Assembly: GCF_001517085.1 (NCBI RefSeq)
Contig: NZ_LRAC01000031.1
Coordinates: 1 to 64,000 of the forward strand
Origin: Paenibacillus sp. DMB5
GTDB taxonomy: Bacteria; Bacillota; Bacilli; Paenibacillales; Paenibacillaceae
Direction: 5' to 3'
Length of the DNA: 64,000 nucleotides
Positions 45,332 to 53,924 of this stretch are shown here, piece after piece; position 1 is the first letter of the stretch, and each line of letters opens with the position of its first letter. The notes below the pieces were generated by a model. It searched no databases and had not been told where the DNA came from. It saw only the letters and a program-made list of their open reading frames with translations. A program made the translations under genes and the position numbers.

Positions 45332-45712
45332 TCAATCAAGATATTCACTCATTATTGAACCGTGTCCGTAATAACGTGTTGGCTGAGACTTTCCCGAGAA
45401 GTCATAAGGAAACAAATGTAACCGGGGAGCAATAATGTACACGTCAAGCCGCTGTTTACGCTCCTGCACAATCTCCGTATTGCTGGAAATAACAATAGAA
45501 GCTTCCGGAAAGCCAACAGCCTTCAGATTGGCAATGACTTCATTTTTCATAGAGCTGGTGACTATTCCTTCTGTAGCTGCCTTTTGCGTGATGTAGGAGG
45601 TGTTGGCTTTGACCTGCAGATCGAGCAGATAATCGATGTAAGTAAAGATGGGCTGAAGAAGAATAAAAAAGACCAGCCACAAAAATAATGCCCGGAGGAC
45701 CGTTTCCTTCAC
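45332..45712 (-). CDS. TadE/TadF-like membrane-anchored protein
   Basis: 126 residues. N-terminal hydrophobic segment (ETVLRALFLWLVFFILLQPIF) then helix DYLLDLQVKANTSYITQKAATEGIVT and a small beta domain. The layout matches minor pseudopilins, where helix residues such as ATEG lie after the membrane segment. No pilin cleavage motif is obvious. Gene order (after the Flp-position proteins) supports a TadE/F role, but direct sequence similarity is weak. Confidence 0.65.
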   Translation of the reverse strand: MKETVLRALFLWLVFFILLQPIFTYIDYLLDLQVKANTSYITQKAATEGIVTSSMKNEVIANLKAVGFPEASIVISSNTEIVQERKQRLDVYIIAPRLHLFPYDFSGKSQPTRYYGHGSIMSEYLD

Positions 45713-45726
45713 ACCCGTCCCTCCTT

Positions 45727-45870
45727 CTAGTATTGCTCAACTTGTTTGGTATGCTCGATGATATCATCCTGGCTGCCGCCGATTATATGGGTAGCTGCCG
45801 TGATAAAAATCCCGGCGATCACAAAACCGATGGCCAAAAACATGGCAACAGAGATCGAATCTTTTTTCAT
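45727..45870 (-). CDS. 47-residue single-span membrane protein in the pilin position (copy 2)
   Basis: MKKDSISVAMFLAIGFVIAG opens a single membrane helix, followed by a short polar tail ending EHTKQVEQY. It is clearly paralogous to the next protein upstream (MKKDAIS...). Its ATG lies six bases after that gene's stop without a good ribosome site, suggesting coupling. It occupies the place of Flp pilin between TadC-like and TadE/F-like genes. No Gly-x-x-x-x-Glu prepilin cleavage site. Confidence 0.75.
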   Translation of the reverse strand: MKKDSISVAMFLAIGFVIAGIFITAATHIIGGSQDDIIEHTKQVEQY

Positions 45871-45876
45871 AAAGGC

Positions 45877-46095
45877 TTAGACCATGGACCGGGTTGGGGC
45901 TTGTACCACTGCTATTGCCCGGCCAGGCTCTTTGGACTGAATCACACTTACACTCACAGCAGGAATAACAGGTCTGTTATCGTCCGCATCATTGATTACA
46001 TCACGGACTACAGGGACAAGAATCGCGATAACAATTGCCACACAAAGGAACCCGATAGCGATAAACAAACCAGTCGAAATAGCGTCTTTTTTCAT
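45877..46095 (-). CDS. 72-residue single-span membrane protein in the pilin position (copy 1)
   Basis: MKKDAISTGLFIAIGFLCVA begins a single membrane helix; the remaining ~40 residues (VRDVINDADDNRP... APTRSMV) are polar and lie outside or inside the cell. ATG at 46095 has GGGAGAT at good spacing; the ATG at 46116 sits upstream of it. It shares the KKD(A/S)IS start and the FLAIGF-like core with its neighbour. Likely the structural small subunit of this Tad-like system, by position. Confidence 0.72.
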   Translation of the reverse strand: MKKDAISTGLFIAIGFLCVAIVIAILVPVVRDVINDADDNRPVIPAVSVSVIQSKEPGRAIAVVQAPTRSMV

Positions 46096-46188
46096 TGTAA
46101 ATATCTCCCTTTTCATTTTATATTTTTAATCAGTGCTTGAATATAACAAAAACCTCAAAGTTATAACTTCATAGTTGCCACATCTGAA

Positions 46189-47058
46189 TCACTGGAACAT
46201 TCCCACTCCGTTAAAATTCCCTTTAATCAGCATAATGTACTGCATCGCGAGCGATACGATCATCAGGAATGTGGCGATAGAGGGAATAACGTTGATAATA
46301 GTAGAGACGTCGCCGATGAAGGACCATTTTTTCAAATACTGATCGCTGGATATTTTGGTGATAATCTTGCCCTGCTCCCTCAAATAGTTGGCGGCCTCGT
46401 TATCGTCATCCATCCCTTCCGTTGCCAGCAGAATTGAGCGGATATCGTTGATAAAAGCATGCCTCTCCGGGAATTTTCCGCAAAACCATTCAATCGCCTT
46501 CTCTGTCCCCTCATCCACCGCCCGCTCGGACAGCTCGTACAGCTCCTGCCGGATGTAATGGAATTGATTGGCCGTCCCTGCGCAGAAAGCGCCGAACTGT
46601 ACATACCCGCGCTTGCGCAGCCGGTTGTTCTCGTATAGCCGGATGAAGGAGATCAGCTCTCCGTCCTTTTGGATCAGCGTTTTTTGATGCAGCCAGGCCA
46701 GTAGCCAGCCAAACGGCAGATAACGCATGGGACTGCTGACGATCAGGATAAGCAGAGCTATCAGCAAATCCGTACCGGAAAAAGGGGCAACCTGCACAAA
46801 ACCGCCTACCGCCTGAACTGCCAGGTACAGCAACGCCGCCGAATATCGAAAAATCGTGATTTTACCTGCTGATACCGAAAGCCCGCCGGATTGCAGCAGC
46901 TGTTGCAGCCGTTCATTTTGCATCTTTTCACCGAGTGATGTCCACTTGATCCCCAGCCGTAATGCATAACGCTCCTGTTTGCTGCTGCTGCTCACAAAAA
47001 CAAGCAAGGCTAGATAAACAACGCCGCAGATGGCAATCAAAAGCAATAACCGTTCCAT
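46189..47058 (-). CDS. TadC-like integral membrane protein (type II secretion F-like)
   Basis: 289 residues. Membrane segments at the N-terminus (ERLLLLIAICGVVYLALLVFV), in the middle (LLIALLILIVSSPMRYLPFGWLLAWL) and at the C-terminus (IINVIPSIATFLMIVSLAMQYI), with a cytoplasmic helical part, as in TadB/TadC platform proteins. Sequence similarity to ordinary TadC is low; assignment rests on topology and gene order directly after the TadB-like gene. A ~93-base gap follows before the pilin-position proteins. Confidence 0.68.
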   Translation of the reverse strand: MERLLLLIAICGVVYLALLVFVSSSSKQERYALRLGIKWTSLGEKMQNERLQQLLQSGGLSVSAGKITIFRYSAALLYLAVQAVGGFVQVAPFSGTDLLIALLILIVSSPMRYLPFGWLLAWLHQKTLIQKDGELISFIRLYENNRLRKRGYVQFGAFCAGTANQFHYIRQELYELSERAVDEGTEKAIEWFCGKFPERHAFINDIRSILLATEGMDDDNEAANYLREQGKIITKISSDQYLKKWSFIGDVSTIINVIPSIATFLMIVSLAMQYIMLIKGNFNGVGMFQ

Positions 47059-47070
47059 CTTTTTATCACC

Positions 47071-48120
47071 TCAGTGGTAGTCCAGTTTGGGTCTGGCAAG
47101 TATGGTACTGATAAGAAAGGATACGAACAGTCCGGCTATAATGACCATCAGAAAAGCAAGACCGACGCTCGTCTGAAACTGCAGTTTGAAATAGACATCA
47201 GGCTTCAGCATATACATGAAGGTTCCGACGGAGGATACCAGCACAACTAAATTCCCGTAAATCCCCAGACTGATTGCATCCCGGCTGCCTGCTTTTACCG
47301 TCAAAATGGTCTCCCGCTGCTGCTCCATCGAGCGGTTCAGCATCATCAGCGAGCTTTTGAGATGACGGGTCCCCTCCTTCTCGCAATATAGCAGATCAGA
47401 TACAAACTCTATGGCAAAAGTAGTGCCGATTGCGCCCGAGAACCTCATCGCCTCCTCCTTAAGCTCATATTCATTACTGTAATTGGCAAATCCCGCTCCC
47501 AGCAGCCTTATCGGAGTTTTCAGCACATTGTCCTCGGTCAAAAAATCCGCCGTCCTCGACAAAATGCTGTCTACCGACAGGTGCGTGAACTTGGAAGCAA
47601 TTTTGATCACATCAAGCAGATCGTAGCTTCCCCGTACTTTCCGCTGGGCGCAGGTGTATCTCATCCGCAGGTATGGAATACTTGCCGCCAGGACTGATAC
47701 AAACAGCGGAAGCCGCCAGGCCTGCTCAATCGGCATCCGTTCCCCGAAGCTGATTCCATCCAAAAAAGGATTGCTGAAGCTCATATGCCCGGGCAGCTCC
47801 CTAAGCGTAAGCATGGTGGACACAAAGACCGCAGCGAATAGAAAGGCTGTTTGCAGCGAAAAGCGCATTACACTGATTCCCGGTTCATATTTCCGGTGTG
47901 CGAAATACAGCAGGTCATCCAGGTGCCGGTACAGCCAGATCCGCCTATCCGCCCTGCTGACTTTTTTGCGGAGCAGACTCCTTCTAAGATTCATCTGCAT
48001 ATCGACTTTCTGCCCCAGCTGCCGTAAATGCCGCTCAATCAGCGGTCTCACCATCAGCGATAGACCAAAAACAACCAGCAAGTGCAGGGCAAAGCGGATG
48101 ATATAAAAAACAAGCTCCAC
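47071..48120 (-). CDS. TadB-like integral membrane protein (type II secretion F-like)
   Basis: 349 residues. N-terminal membrane segment, a central pair near residues 90-160 and a C-terminal pair (SLGIYGNLVVLVSSVGTFMYM; VGLAFLMVIIAGLFVSFLISTIL). The cytoplasmic part contains SYDLLDVIKIASKFTHLSVDSIL and FAIEFVSDLLYCEKEGTRHLKSSLMML, comparable to the helical F-domain. GTG start with GAGGGGG. Lies 13 bases after the ATPase gene. Confidence 0.7.
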   Translation of the reverse strand: MELVFYIIRFALHLLVVFGLSLMVRPLIERHLRQLGQKVDMQMNLRRSLLRKKVSRADRRIWLYRHLDDLLYFAHRKYEPGISVMRFSLQTAFLFAAVFVSTMLTLRELPGHMSFSNPFLDGISFGERMPIEQAWRLPLFVSVLAASIPYLRMRYTCAQRKVRGSYDLLDVIKIASKFTHLSVDSILSRTADFLTEDNVLKTPIRLLGAGFANYSNEYELKEEAMRFSGAIGTTFAIEFVSDLLYCEKEGTRHLKSSLMMLNRSMEQQRETILTVKAGSRDAISLGIYGNLVVLVSSVGTFMYMLKPDVYFKLQFQTSVGLAFLMVIIAGLFVSFLISTILARPKLDYH

Positions 48121-48133
48121 GCCTAACGCCCCC

Positions 48134-49717
48134 TCATTCGTTCAGCACAATCTTTGACTTCAGGCTTTCCTTTAGCGGCTCCTCCATCGGTTTCATTGCT
48201 GCCAGGTGTCCCAGTTCCCGGATGAATGTGCGCATAGCTGCGGCATTCTTTTTGGTCATCTTGGCCATCAGCTTCCCGGTCAGCTTGTCATTATAGCTCC
48301 AGGCCGAACGCTCTTCCTCCCAGCGCATCAGATCATTGGCAAATACTGAATTGCGCTCTTCGTCATAAAACACCTCGGAAATCCGTGCCAGCCGCTTCTT
48401 CCCGTCCGGAACGCTTTCCAGAATAAACACCAGCTCACACGACTTCAGCGCTGAGATCAGATGTCCCTTCAGGCTGCCGCCGATCCGTGTGGAGACTGCA
48501 AAAGCGCCCTGGTACGGAATATCCTCAGAATCAACGGTATGAAAGGTTCCTGTAATCCCGTCATAGCCCTTCTCGCCGCTCCAGAGATAAAACTCCCACT
48601 CGTTGTAACGCATTTCGGTCATGTAGAGGATGTTCGGATCATGGCGCAATGACTCCACTCCAACCTCCATCAGCTCCTCGTTGGTAGCCTGAATCGGAAT
48701 GATCCGGTGACCTTTAATCTGGTACGGCAAAATCGACTCCGGATGCTTCTCGATCATCACCACACCCATGCAGGAGCTGGAGCCCAGCAGCTGTTCGCCG
48801 ACGATCGTGTTGGCAAAGGTTGTTTTGCCTGAACCTACAGCCCCCGCGATGATAGTGTTGCGGAAAGTGCCGGCCAGAGCACGGATTAGCTCTATGGCTT
48901 CTGCCGGGATGCATTCTGTTCCCGCCTGATCCTCCAGATCAAGAAACTCAACCACCTGCCTCCGCATGGAAATGGTTGTGAACCCGTCCCACACCCTGGG
49001 CGATACCCAAATCGCCAGCCGGATGAACCGGCCGGGCCACAGCGGATCATCCATTTTGAACTCCACCGAAGGATTGTCTTTGTTCAGCTTTTTGCCCGGA
49101 TCACTTTTGAGGAGAGAGCGTTTGAGCTGCTCCACCCGGTCCAGCGAGGGCATCTCATACGGATAAGCAACAAACCTGCCGCGGTGATTATAAAAAATCT
49201 GCCGTCCGATCATCTGCAGCCCGGTAGATTCACTGTAGGCACGGTCTGTGAACCAGCGGTAAGCCGGACCAAACCCTTTCCATTCATGAAAAAGCGCCTC
49301 TGCAGCTGTACGATAAGCCTCCGGCACTTCGCCGGTGAACGGTGTCTTGCGCAAATATTTTTCAATCTCATTCATAAAAAAGCTAACTGCCTGTGGATCA
49401 CCAATCAGCGCCTTGGCATTCAGCTCGAAATAGCTGTCATCCTCCCGCTCCAGCCCTGCGTTCATGTCCTGCTTCATCTTGTGCAGAAAAGCAAAGAAGT
49501 CTTCTTTTCCCGGCTTGCTGGTACGCAGGACACTCTGTTTCAGAGAAAAAAGAGGGCGTGCTTCATGTAACAGATCTGCTCCACACTGCCCGGACAGATT
49601 GAACGGCAATGCTGTTTCAGTTGCCTGCGCGTTCTGCTTCTGTCCTCCCGGATTGACATAACGCAGCCCGCTCACCCTGCGCGGCTTCGGCCGCATCTCC
49701 TCACGGTATTCAATCAT
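48134..49717 (-). CDS. Divergent TadA/CpaF-type secretion ATPase
   Basis: 527 residues. The C-terminal half is an ATPase of the type II/IV secretion (VirB11/CpaF) group: Walker A IAGAVGSGKTTFANTI near residue 295, an acidic strand NILYMTEMRYNEWEF in the place of the CpaF VGEVRG, and the His box GITGTFHTVDSEDI. The N-terminal half has the LIGDPQAVSFFMNEIEKYL and NHRGRFVAYPYEMPSLDRVEQL regions. It would drive assembly of the pilus/secretion fibre. Its start overlaps the TadZ-like stop (ATGA). Clearly different from the canonical CpaF at the right edge. Confidence 0.82.
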   Translation of the reverse strand: MIEYREEMRPKPRRVSGLRYVNPGGQKQNAQATETALPFNLSGQCGADLLHEARPLFSLKQSVLRTSKPGKEDFFAFLHKMKQDMNAGLEREDDSYFELNAKALIGDPQAVSFFMNEIEKYLRKTPFTGEVPEAYRTAAEALFHEWKGFGPAYRWFTDRAYSESTGLQMIGRQIFYNHRGRFVAYPYEMPSLDRVEQLKRSLLKSDPGKKLNKDNPSVEFKMDDPLWPGRFIRLAIWVSPRVWDGFTTISMRRQVVEFLDLEDQAGTECIPAEAIELIRALAGTFRNTIIAGAVGSGKTTFANTIVGEQLLGSSSCMGVVMIEKHPESILPYQIKGHRIIPIQATNEELMEVGVESLRHDPNILYMTEMRYNEWEFYLWSGEKGYDGITGTFHTVDSEDIPYQGAFAVSTRIGGSLKGHLISALKSCELVFILESVPDGKKRLARISEVFYDEERNSVFANDLMRWEEERSAWSYNDKLTGKLMAKMTKKNAAAMRTFIRELGHLAAMKPMEEPLKESLKSKIVLNE

Positions 49718-50778
49718 TGAAAGATCCCCTTCTTCCGGACTTCCAGTGCCAGCCCCAGAGAGACCAGCAGGGCGTGAACCTTATCATCTACGTGCTGAAG
49801 CTCTTTTTTACCTAAAGGCAGGCTGTCCAGCAGCGGCTGATAATACGGCAGCTCCAGCAAAATTTCACAGCCGAAACGCAGCGCCAGACTTTTGGGCGAG
49901 GACATCTCCTCTACATTGCTGCGGTTGATGATCCACTGAAAATCCTGCGGATGCAGGTCCATATGTCCGGCAAGCTCCATCAGAGCCTGCAGCCTGTATT
50001 CGTGTCTGGGATGCGTCACCATCATGCGCAGTGCCGATTTCTGCATACCGGTATACCATGCGGCGCTTTCGGGAATCGAACCAAAGTCAGCCACCACCAC
50101 ATCCGCATGCACACGCGCTTCTGCCAATAGATATGCGATCTCCTCCTCCTGGTAATCATGGACGCTCAAATAGTCGAAATTGCCTGGCAGGTATAAATAT
50201 CCGTCCTGCTTAACCAGCCCTTCGAAGTCCTCGCCATGGAGCATCTTGCCGGTGATACGCGGCCGCAGCCTGTCCAGGCTGATCTGCGTTTTACGGTCAT
50301 AGCCGGGATCATACAGATCCAGCCCCAGTAAAATCACCCGAAACCCTGCCGCAGCAATCCTTCTGGCGAACAGCTTGGCAGTGCTGGTACAGCCAATGCC
50401 CGGTCCCGAGCCGAAAAATCCTACCAGGTTACCGCGTTCTACACGTTCCTCCTCAGTAATAAATCGCAGCTTTTCGATTATTGCCGAGGCTGAGGAGCGA
50501 GGGGGTACAAAAAATATCCCCAGACTTTCGCACAACATATGAATAGCCTGATAGCCGTGCACCCCTCTTTGCAGATACAGGTACAGGATCGTGGAACGCG
50601 TGTATTGGCGGCTTAGTTCGGTTAAAGCAGACACAGGCACCAGTTCACTTGTTACCATCAGCAGATGGCCTTCGGTGTGCGCCGGTTCTGGCAGTACATT
50701 TTGCGTAATGACCGTAAACCCTGCCAGTTTGATCTCATTAATCGTCAGCTGCTCGAGCCCCAGACTGAATATTTTCAT
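49714..50778 (-). CDS. TadZ/CpaE-like protein with degenerate P-loop
   Basis: 354 residues. N-terminal receiver-like ~110 residues, then a MinD/ParA-type fold: NLVGFFGSGPGIGCTSTAKLFAR, where both lysines expected in KGGxGKT are missing, VILLGLDLYDPGYDRKT, DVVVADFGSIPESAAWY and WIINRSNVEEM. TadZ places the Tad machine in the cell; loss of the lysines suggests weak or no ATP hydrolysis. Located between the CpaB-like and ATPase genes, the usual TadZ position. Confidence 0.75.
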   Translation of the reverse strand: MKIFSLGLEQLTINEIKLAGFTVITQNVLPEPAHTEGHLLMVTSELVPVSALTELSRQYTRSTILYLYLQRGVHGYQAIHMLCESLGIFFVPPRSSASAIIEKLRFITEEERVERGNLVGFFGSGPGIGCTSTAKLFARRIAAAGFRVILLGLDLYDPGYDRKTQISLDRLRPRITGKMLHGEDFEGLVKQDGYLYLPGNFDYLSVHDYQEEEIAYLLAEARVHADVVVADFGSIPESAAWYTGMQKSALRMMVTHPRHEYRLQALMELAGHMDLHPQDFQWIINRSNVEEMSSPKSLALRFGCEILLELPYYQPLLDSLPLGKKELQHVDDKVHALLVSLGLALEVRKKGIFQ

Positions 50779-50793
50779 GACTGCTCCTCCTTT

Positions 50794-51567
50794 CTACTCC
50801 ACACGGACAATCCACAGCCTGTAGCCCTGCTCCAGAAACTGTCCCAGCAGCTCACCGTCGCTCTTCTTGAGCTTTAATTCAGGTGCCGCCACCTTGCCAG
50901 TGGAAGTAACGCGGTTATTGGTGTTGCCGTTTTCCGAGTCAAGCACATCATTGTTATCCTCAGAACGTACATAGTTCACGGTAACGCTGCTTAGAAACAC
51001 CTTTCGGGCGGCTGTTGCGAACCTGGAATCCTTCTGCCCGCTGTCAGGTGCAGGTGCAGTTGTACCTGTCGGCGGGAAGCCCCCTCCGGCATTACTGCTT
51101 CCATTCTCCGTCATGTCTGCTTTATCGCCTTCCACCAGGTAAATATCCACCTTGTCTCTGCTGCGTAGCGAGCCGTTAATGGCATATATCGCCTCCTTGG
51201 GAATTGGGAAAATTCCTTCATCAGCCTGCGGCTCCAGGTCACTGACATCCACCAGCGATGAAGTAAGAATGCTGCCGTCCATCAGATTGACATTGGTTAT
51301 CTTGTCCTTTACCTGGCTGAACTCCGTAATGACACCTGAAGGAATGTCCTTAGTCTGGACTGAATCGAGATAGAGATCGCTTTGCTGCAGCTGATAGTTT
51401 TTTGGAATAAATCCGCCGTCAGCCGCTTTAATTTTGACCACAGTCTGCGAAAGCACATACGGCTTAAAGTAAAGGTCGTAGCCGAGCAGTCCGCCGAACC
51501 CGGCGAACAGGATTAGAAAGGCAAACAGATAATTGCGTTTTAACAGTTGTCCGCGCTGTGAAGCCAA
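50794..51567 (-). CDS. CpaB/RcpC-like SAF-domain protein
   Basis: About 258 residues. N-terminal membrane segment (NYLFAFLILFAGFGGLLGYDLYF), then an SAF-type domain (VVKIKAADGGFIPKNYQLQQSDLYL... GSILTSSLVDV) and a Ser/Gly/Pro-rich linker. C-terminal part (ELKLKKSDGELLGQFLEQGYRLWIVR) as in RcpC. Start is TTG at 51567 with a perfect AAGGAGGT site; the open frame to 51630 would begin inside the purU terminator, so it is rejected. First gene of the divergent Tad-like locus. Confidence 0.78.
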   Translation of the reverse strand: MASQRGQLLKRNYLFAFLILFAGFGGLLGYDLYFKPYVLSQTVVKIKAADGGFIPKNYQLQQSDLYLDSVQTKDIPSGVITEFSQVKDKITNVNLMDGSILTSSLVDVSDLEPQADEGIFPIPKEAIYAINGSLRSRDKVDIYLVEGDKADMTENGSSNAGGGFPPTGTTAPAPDSGQKDSRFATAARKVFLSSVTVNYVRSEDNNDVLDSENGNTNNRVTSTGKVAAPELKLKKSDGELLGQFLEQGYRLWIVRVE

Positions 51568-51601
51568 GCCCTTACCTCCTTGAGTACTGTTTATTGGAAC
51601 G

Positions 51602-51636
51602 AAAAAAGGCACTTTGGCAGACTTCGCCAAAATGCC
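51602..51636 (-). terminator. Rho-independent terminator between purU and the Tad-like locus
   Basis: Minus strand GGCATTTTGGC pairs with GCCAAAGTGCC around GAAGTCT, followed by TTTTTT. It begins 45 bases after the purU stop and ends only ~20 bases before the ribosome site of the CpaB-like gene, leaving almost no room for a promoter. A second small stem (GGTAAAA/TTTTACC) lies just upstream at about 51637-51655. Confidence 0.88.
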
Positions 51637-51680
51637 GGTAAAATGCTTTTTTACCTGTAATGCTCTTCAGAACTATAGGG

Positions 51681-52577
51681 TTAGTTAAACACTACTGTTT
51701 TGTTGTGATGCACAAGAATACGGTCTTCAATATGCCACTTGACAGCCCGCGCCAGCACAACCCGCTCAATCGTACGGCCGATCCGCTTCAGCTCGTTCAC
51801 ATCATCGCTGTGGCTGACCCGCTGCACGTCCTGCTCTATAATCGGTCCGCCATCCAGCTCCTCGGTGACATAGTGGGCGGTTGCGCCAATAATCTTCACC
51901 CCGCGCTGGTAAGCCTGCGCGTAGGGCTTGCCGCCGACGAACGCCGGCAGGAACGAGTGATGGATATTGATGATCCGGTGCCGGTAATGCTCGATGAACG
52001 ACGGTGAGATGATCTGCATATAGCGGGCGAGGATGATCACATCGATGTCGCTGCCGATCACCTCCAGCTGGCGCTTCTCAGCCTCAGCCTTGGTCTCAGC
52101 CGTAACCGGAATATGGTGGAACGGAATGCCAAACGATTCAACGTAAGCCTGCATATCCGTATGGTTGCTGACCACCATGGCAATATCCGCATCCAGATCA
52201 CCGGCCTGCCATTGCCAGAGCAGCTCAACCAGACAGTGGTCTTCTTTGGAAACAAAGATCGCTAATCTTTTCTTATGACTCACATTAAAAATCTGCCAAT
52301 CCATCTTAAAGCGCTCGGCAACTCCGCCAAAAATATTGCGCACCTCATCCAGCCGCTCATCCAGCTTGGGCAGATCAAACTCCACTCTCATGAAGAACAT
52401 ACCGCCGTCCGGGTCCATTGTGTACTGGTCCGACTGCACGATATTAGCTCCATGCTGATACAAAAAATGCGAGACAGCCGCTACAATACCCGGCCCGTCC
52501 GGACAAGAAATGAGCATGCGCGCCCGGTCCGGATATTGCCCGCCTGAAGAATGATCTCTTTTCACATGTAATTCCAT
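51681..52577 (-). CDS. purU: Formyltetrahydrofolate deformylase
   Basis: Hydrolyses 10-formyl-THF to THF and formate, balancing one-carbon units. 298 residues. N-terminal ACT domain (ISCPDGPGIVAAVSHFLYQHGANIVQ) and C-terminal formyltransferase-type domain: INIHHSFLPAFVGGKPYAQAY, and GATAHYVTEELDGGPIIEQDV with the catalytic Asp and His. GAR transformylase lacks the ACT domain, so PurU is the right call. Confidence 0.96.
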   Translation of the reverse strand: MELHVKRDHSSGGQYPDRARMLISCPDGPGIVAAVSHFLYQHGANIVQSDQYTMDPDGGMFFMRVEFDLPKLDERLDEVRNIFGGVAERFKMDWQIFNVSHKKRLAIFVSKEDHCLVELLWQWQAGDLDADIAMVVSNHTDMQAYVESFGIPFHHIPVTAETKAEAEKRQLEVIGSDIDVIILARYMQIISPSFIEHYRHRIINIHHSFLPAFVGGKPYAQAYQRGVKIIGATAHYVTEELDGGPIIEQDVQRVSHSDDVNELKRIGRTIERVVLARAVKWHIEDRILVHHNKTVVFN

Positions 52578-52624
52578 AGTCCCCTGTCCATCCTCTCATC
52601 TGCTAGCGCAATCTGTAGTTATCC

Positions 52625-53752
52625 TTAAGCGTTCACGAGCGCCTGTCTGCCTGCCAGCCAGGCGATCAGGCGCTGATTGACAGCTTCCTCACTAAGCTGC
52701 GGGAAGAGTCCGGCTGCCAGCACATTGTCATATAGACGTTCCAGCGGTTCACGCGGATCTGCCTTTTTGGCTTTGGCATCATTCTTGAGCAGCTCCCATA
52801 CATCGAGTACATACCGGCGCGGATCAAGCTCCTGCTTGGCGAAGAACGAATGCAGCTCTTCCACTTCCTGCAGGAACTCTGCACCGAAGCGTTCTGCGAC
52901 ATTACCGCGCAGCAGGGCGATTTCGATCTCGTACATCGGGCGGAGCTTCTTGGCATCCTTCCCGATCCATGGAGTCTCCAGAATAAACGGCAGCCCTGCA
53001 AGTGCTTCGTGGTGGACGACCTTATTAATCGTCTCGAAACCGATCCAGCCTGAACCAATTGGTGTATGGCGGTCTTTACCTGCTCCGCGCGGATTTTTGC
53101 TGTCATTGATGTGGATGACACCAAGACGCTTAAGGCCGATAATCTCATCGAATTGGCGGAGCACCCCGTCCAGGTCGCCAACGATGTCATAGCCGGCATC
53201 ATGAATGTGACAGGTGTCAAGACAGATGGACAAGCGCTCGTTATGTACGACCTTGTCAATGATGGAGGCAATTTCCTCAAAGCTGCGGCCGACTTCTGTT
53301 CCTTTACCGGCCATCGTCTCCAGAGCAATATGCACTTCTGTCTCGTTCGTACCGCCAAGCACCTCATTCAGCCCGTCGGCAATCCGCTGGATACCGTATT
53401 CTGCATCCTTGTCAGTATACGCCCCCGGATGAAGTACAATATGCTTGACCTCCAGCTGATGGGTACGGCGGATCTCCTCCTGCAGAAAATCAACAGCAAG
53501 CTGATAGGTATTATCCTTATAGGAACCCAGGTTAATGATATAGGGAGCATGTACCACAATCTCTTCTACGCCGTTCGCTTTCATCGCGAGCTTTCCTTCA
53601 GCAGGGTACATAGCCTCAATCGGCTTGCGGCGCGTATTCTGCGGCGCCCCGGTATATATCATGAACGAACTGGAACCATACTCATTTGCTTCATTGGCTG
53701 CGCTCAAGAGACCCTTGTCCGCGCAGGACACATGTGAACCTATTTTCAGCAT
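52625..53752 (-). CDS. nfo: Deoxyribonuclease IV (endonuclease IV) with a C-terminal extension
   Basis: Apurinic/apyrimidinic endonuclease with three zinc ions. Seen ligands: [72 protein letters not shown] and FILETPW. The family is usually ~280-300 residues; here ~375 from ATG 53752, with an extra ~90 helical residues ([22 protein letters not shown]... [14 protein letters not shown]) of unknown role. ATG 53752 sits behind GAGGG and matches the usual MLKIGSHVS start. It precedes purU on the same strand. Confidence 0.94.
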   Translation of the reverse strand: MLKIGSHVSCADKGLLSAANEANEYGSSSFMIYTGAPQNTRRKPIEAMYPAEGKLAMKANGVEEIVVHAPYIINLGSYKDNTYQLAVDFLQEEIRRTHQLEVKHIVLHPGAYTDKDAEYGIQRIADGLNEVLGGTNETEVHIALETMAGKGTEVGRSFEEIASIIDKVVHNERLSICLDTCHIHDAGYDIVGDLDGVLRQFDEIIGLKRLGVIHINDSKNPRGAGKDRHTPIGSGWIGFETINKVVHHEALAGLPFILETPWIGKDAKKLRPMYEIEIALLRGNVAERFGAEFLQEVEELHSFFAKQELDPRRYVLDVWELLKNDAKAKKADPREPLERLYDNVLAAGLFPQLSEEAVNQRLIAWLAGRQALVNA

Positions 53753-53843
53753 GCCTTTTTTCCCTCTTTCCTTCACGAATTAACCCTTATTCTACCGTGA
53801 TCGGGAAAATAAATCTAGGCAAGCTGCGGCAGGCCGCTTCAGC

Positions 53844-53872
53844 TTCGCAAAACTTTGGAAATACGCTATACT
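53844..53872 (+). promoter_or_regulatory. Sigma-A-type promoter for the DUF2621 gene
   Basis: TTCGCA, 17 bases, TATACT, 52 bases before the ATG at 53925. Confidence 0.6.
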
Positions 53873-53924
53873 TTAGATGAGATGAAGGTTTGTGACAATC
53901 ATCATTGTCAAAGGCGGTGTATAC

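Noticed and set aside
51568..51630. Upstream start for the CpaB-like gene at 51630
   Set aside because: The extra codons would lie in the purU terminator hairpin, while a TTG at 51567 has a perfect ribosome site.
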